Shown: piece after piece, positions 4,966-6,272 of the stretch
How the letters are laid out: each line of letters opens with the position of its first letter
Position numbering within the stretch: position 1 is the stretch's first letter
Assembly (NCBI GenBank): GCA_947371775.1
Contig: CANBQX010000114.1
Location: 1-6,272 of the forward strand
DNA: 6,272 nt
Source: Comamonadaceae bacterium
Lineage (GTDB): Bacteria > Pseudomonadota > Gammaproteobacteria > Burkholderiales > Burkholderiaceae_C
Direction of reading: 5' to 3'
Program-made: the position numbers and the translations under genes
Notes under the pieces: model-generated
Seen by the model: the letters and a program-made list of their open reading frames with translations, nothing else
What the model was told of the DNA's origin: nothing
Database searches by the model: none

Positions 4966-6201
4966 ATGTCTTTTGCTTTGAAATTTACCGCCGCGGCGGT
5001 GCTCGTTTTGGCTGCTGGCGGCGCGTTCGCCCAAAAGGGTGAAACCGTCAAGATGGTTCGTATTGACCCCTTGACCGGCTTGCTCGGTCCGGTGGGCGTG
5101 AGCCAACTCAAGGGTTACCAATTTTTTGCTGAAAAGTACAGCGACAAAGGCAACCCTGCTGGTGTGAAATTTGAAGTCATTGGCATGGACAACAAGCTCA
5201 GCCCCACCGAGAGCTTGAACGCACTGAAGTCGGCCATCGACCAAGGTGTGCGCTACATCATTCAGGGCAATGGCTCTTCTGTCGCGCTGGCCCTGAGCGA
5301 TGCGGTGGCCAAGCACAATGAGCGCAACCCCGGCAAAGAGGTGATTTACCTCAATGACTCTGCCGTGGATCCTGACCTGACCAATAGCAAGTGCAGCTAC
5401 TGGCACTTCCGCTTTGACGCAGACACCTCCATGAAGATGGAAGCCATGTCGAGCTTCATGGTCGATCAGCCCGATATCAAGAAGGTCTACATCCTGGGCC
5501 AAAACTACTCGCACGGTGTGCAAGTGGCCAAGTACGCCAAAGAAACCTTGGGTCGAAAGCGTCCTGACATCCAAATCGTCGGCGAAGATTTGCACCCTCT
5601 GGCGCAAGTGCGTGATTTCGCACCCTACATCGCCAAAATCAAGGCGGCCGGTGCAGACACCGTGATCACCGGAAACTGGGGTTCTGACTTGTCCTTGTTG
5701 GTCAAGGCTGCAAACGAAAACGGCTACACCGGCAAATTCTTCACCTACTACGCCGGTGTGACTGGCACGCCTACCGCTTTGGGTACGAATGGCGCCGGCC
5801 GCGTTTACCAAATCGCCTACAGCCACTACAACATGGGTGGCCAGATGGACAAGTGGATGAATGAGTTCAAGGCCAAATACAACGACGATTTCTACACAGG
5901 CTCCACCATCCGCATTTTCGAGACCGTAGGCGCTGCCATGGCCAAGGCCAAGTCCACCGATCCAGTCAAAGTCGCAGCGGCCTTGGAAGGTATCTCTGTG
6001 AAGAGCTTCAACGGCGAAGTGGAGATGCGCAAGGTGGATCACCAGTTGCAGCAACCTCTGTACATGACGGTTTGGCAGAAGGCGGACAAAAAGTACCCCT
6101 ACAACCCTGAAAACACCGGCATGACCTTGGTACCTGTGAAAGAGTACCCCAACTACGTGTCTAGCACGCCGACCAGCTGCCAGATGAAGCGTCCAGGCTA
6201 A
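4966..6201 (+). CDS. Periplasmic substrate-binding protein of a branched-chain amino acid-type (LivK-like) ABC transporter
   Basis: A 411-residue secreted binding protein of the Peripla_BP_6 type. Residues 1-22 are a Sec signal peptide (MSFALKF start, hydrophobic AAAVLVLAAGGAFA, cleavage after AFA before QK); there is no lipobox cysteine, so it should be soluble in the periplasm. The mature chain opens with VKMVRIDPLTGLLGPVGVSQLKG (28-50), the ligand-loop pattern of this class, then alternating strands and helices of the two lobes, such as GVRYIIQGNGSSVALALSDAV (95-114), KKVYILGQNYSHG (172-184) and ADTVITGNWGSD (230-241). Only two cysteines exist, Cys143 and Cys405, which could form a disulfide pinning the C-terminal tail. 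It would deliver a ligand to LivHMGF-like partners, which are not in the window. The family binds leucine-type amino acids but also many aromatic and aliphatic acids; the upstream CoA ligase makes a carboxylic acid plausible. The ligand is unknown. Confidence 0.92.
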   Translation: MSFALKFTAAAVLVLAAGGAFAQKGETVKMVRIDPLTGLLGPVGVSQLKGYQFFAEKYSDKGNPAGVKFEVIGMDNKLSPTESLNALKSAIDQGVRYIIQGNGSSVALALSDAVAKHNERNPGKEVIYLNDSAVDPDLTNSKCSYWHFRFDADTSMKMEAMSSFMVDQPDIKKVYILGQNYSHGVQVAKYAKETLGRKRPDIQIVGEDLHPLAQVRDFAPYIAKIKAAGADTVITGNWGSDLSLLVKAANENGYTGKFFTYYAGVTGTPTALGTNGAGRVYQIAYSHYNMGGQMDKWMNEFKAKYNDDFYTGSTIRIFETVGAAMAKAKSTDPVKVAAALEGISVKSFNGEVEMRKVDHQLQQPLYMTVWQKADKKYPYNPENTGMTLVPVKEYPNYVSSTPTSCQMKRPG

Positions 6202-6219
6202 TCCTCTCGCGATTCAGCC

Positions 6220-6262
6220 AAGAGCCCGTGGCGCGGGGTGCCGCAGCGGGCTCTTTTGTATT
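6220..6262 (+). terminator. Intrinsic terminator after the binding-protein gene
   Basis: AAGAGCCCG (6220-6228) pairs perfectly with CGGGCTCTT (6247-6255) around an 18-base, GC-rich loop with its own GGC/GCC pairing, followed by TTGTATTTTT. It starts 18 bases after the stop codon. If permease genes follow, this hairpin would raise binding-protein mRNA relative to them through partial read-through. Confidence 0.85.
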
Positions 6263-6272
6263 TTTGCAGTCG

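Noticed and set aside
4900..6054. A 384-codon open frame on the minus strand opposite the binding-protein gene
   Set aside because: It mirrors the codon structure of the binding protein, has no recognisable domain and runs across the leader hairpin; it is a shadow of the real gene.

Overview
The window reads as an ordinary chromosomal stretch from a betaproteobacterium, most likely family Comamonadaceae (Limnohabitans, Rhodoferax or Polaromonas-like). This rests on moderately high GC, the gene order selO-msrB-yciB-bolA-parvulin, and the close resemblance of the acyl-CoA ligase and the periplasmic binding protein to proteins I associate with that family. These are recognitions from memory; no search was run. 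I see no mobile element, CRISPR array, tRNA or rRNA.

Left half (1-3056, minus strand): a tightly packed gene string transcribed right to left. It encodes SelO (a pseudokinase protein AMPylase), MsrB (methionine-R-sulfoxide reductase), YciB (inner-membrane septation protein A), a BolA-family protein, and the N-terminus of a secreted parvulin-type prolyl isomerase that runs off the left edge. msrB/yciB and yciB/bolA overlap by ATGA, so this is almost certainly one operon. Its theme appears to be redox and envelope-protein maintenance.

Middle (3057-3199): a divergent control region between selO and the ligase gene. It holds a 13-bp palindrome and an imperfect direct repeat in which an AAGGGG Shine-Dalgarno followed by an ATG occurs twice, 53 bp apart. 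The first copy opens a 14-codon reading frame whose stop codon overlaps the ribosome binding site of the ligase. This possible leader peptide is the most unusual thing in the window.

Right half (3200-6272, plus strand): an AMP-forming acyl-CoA ligase of the DmdB-like/medium- and long-chain type, two successive hairpins (the second with a T-run, just ahead of the next gene), a secreted binding protein of the branched-chain amino acid ABC transporter class, and a strong terminator. The pairing suggests uptake and CoA activation of a carboxylic acid, but the ligand cannot be read from the sequence. I do not see a clearly new biological system; the findings are mainly candidate regulatory structures around these two genes.
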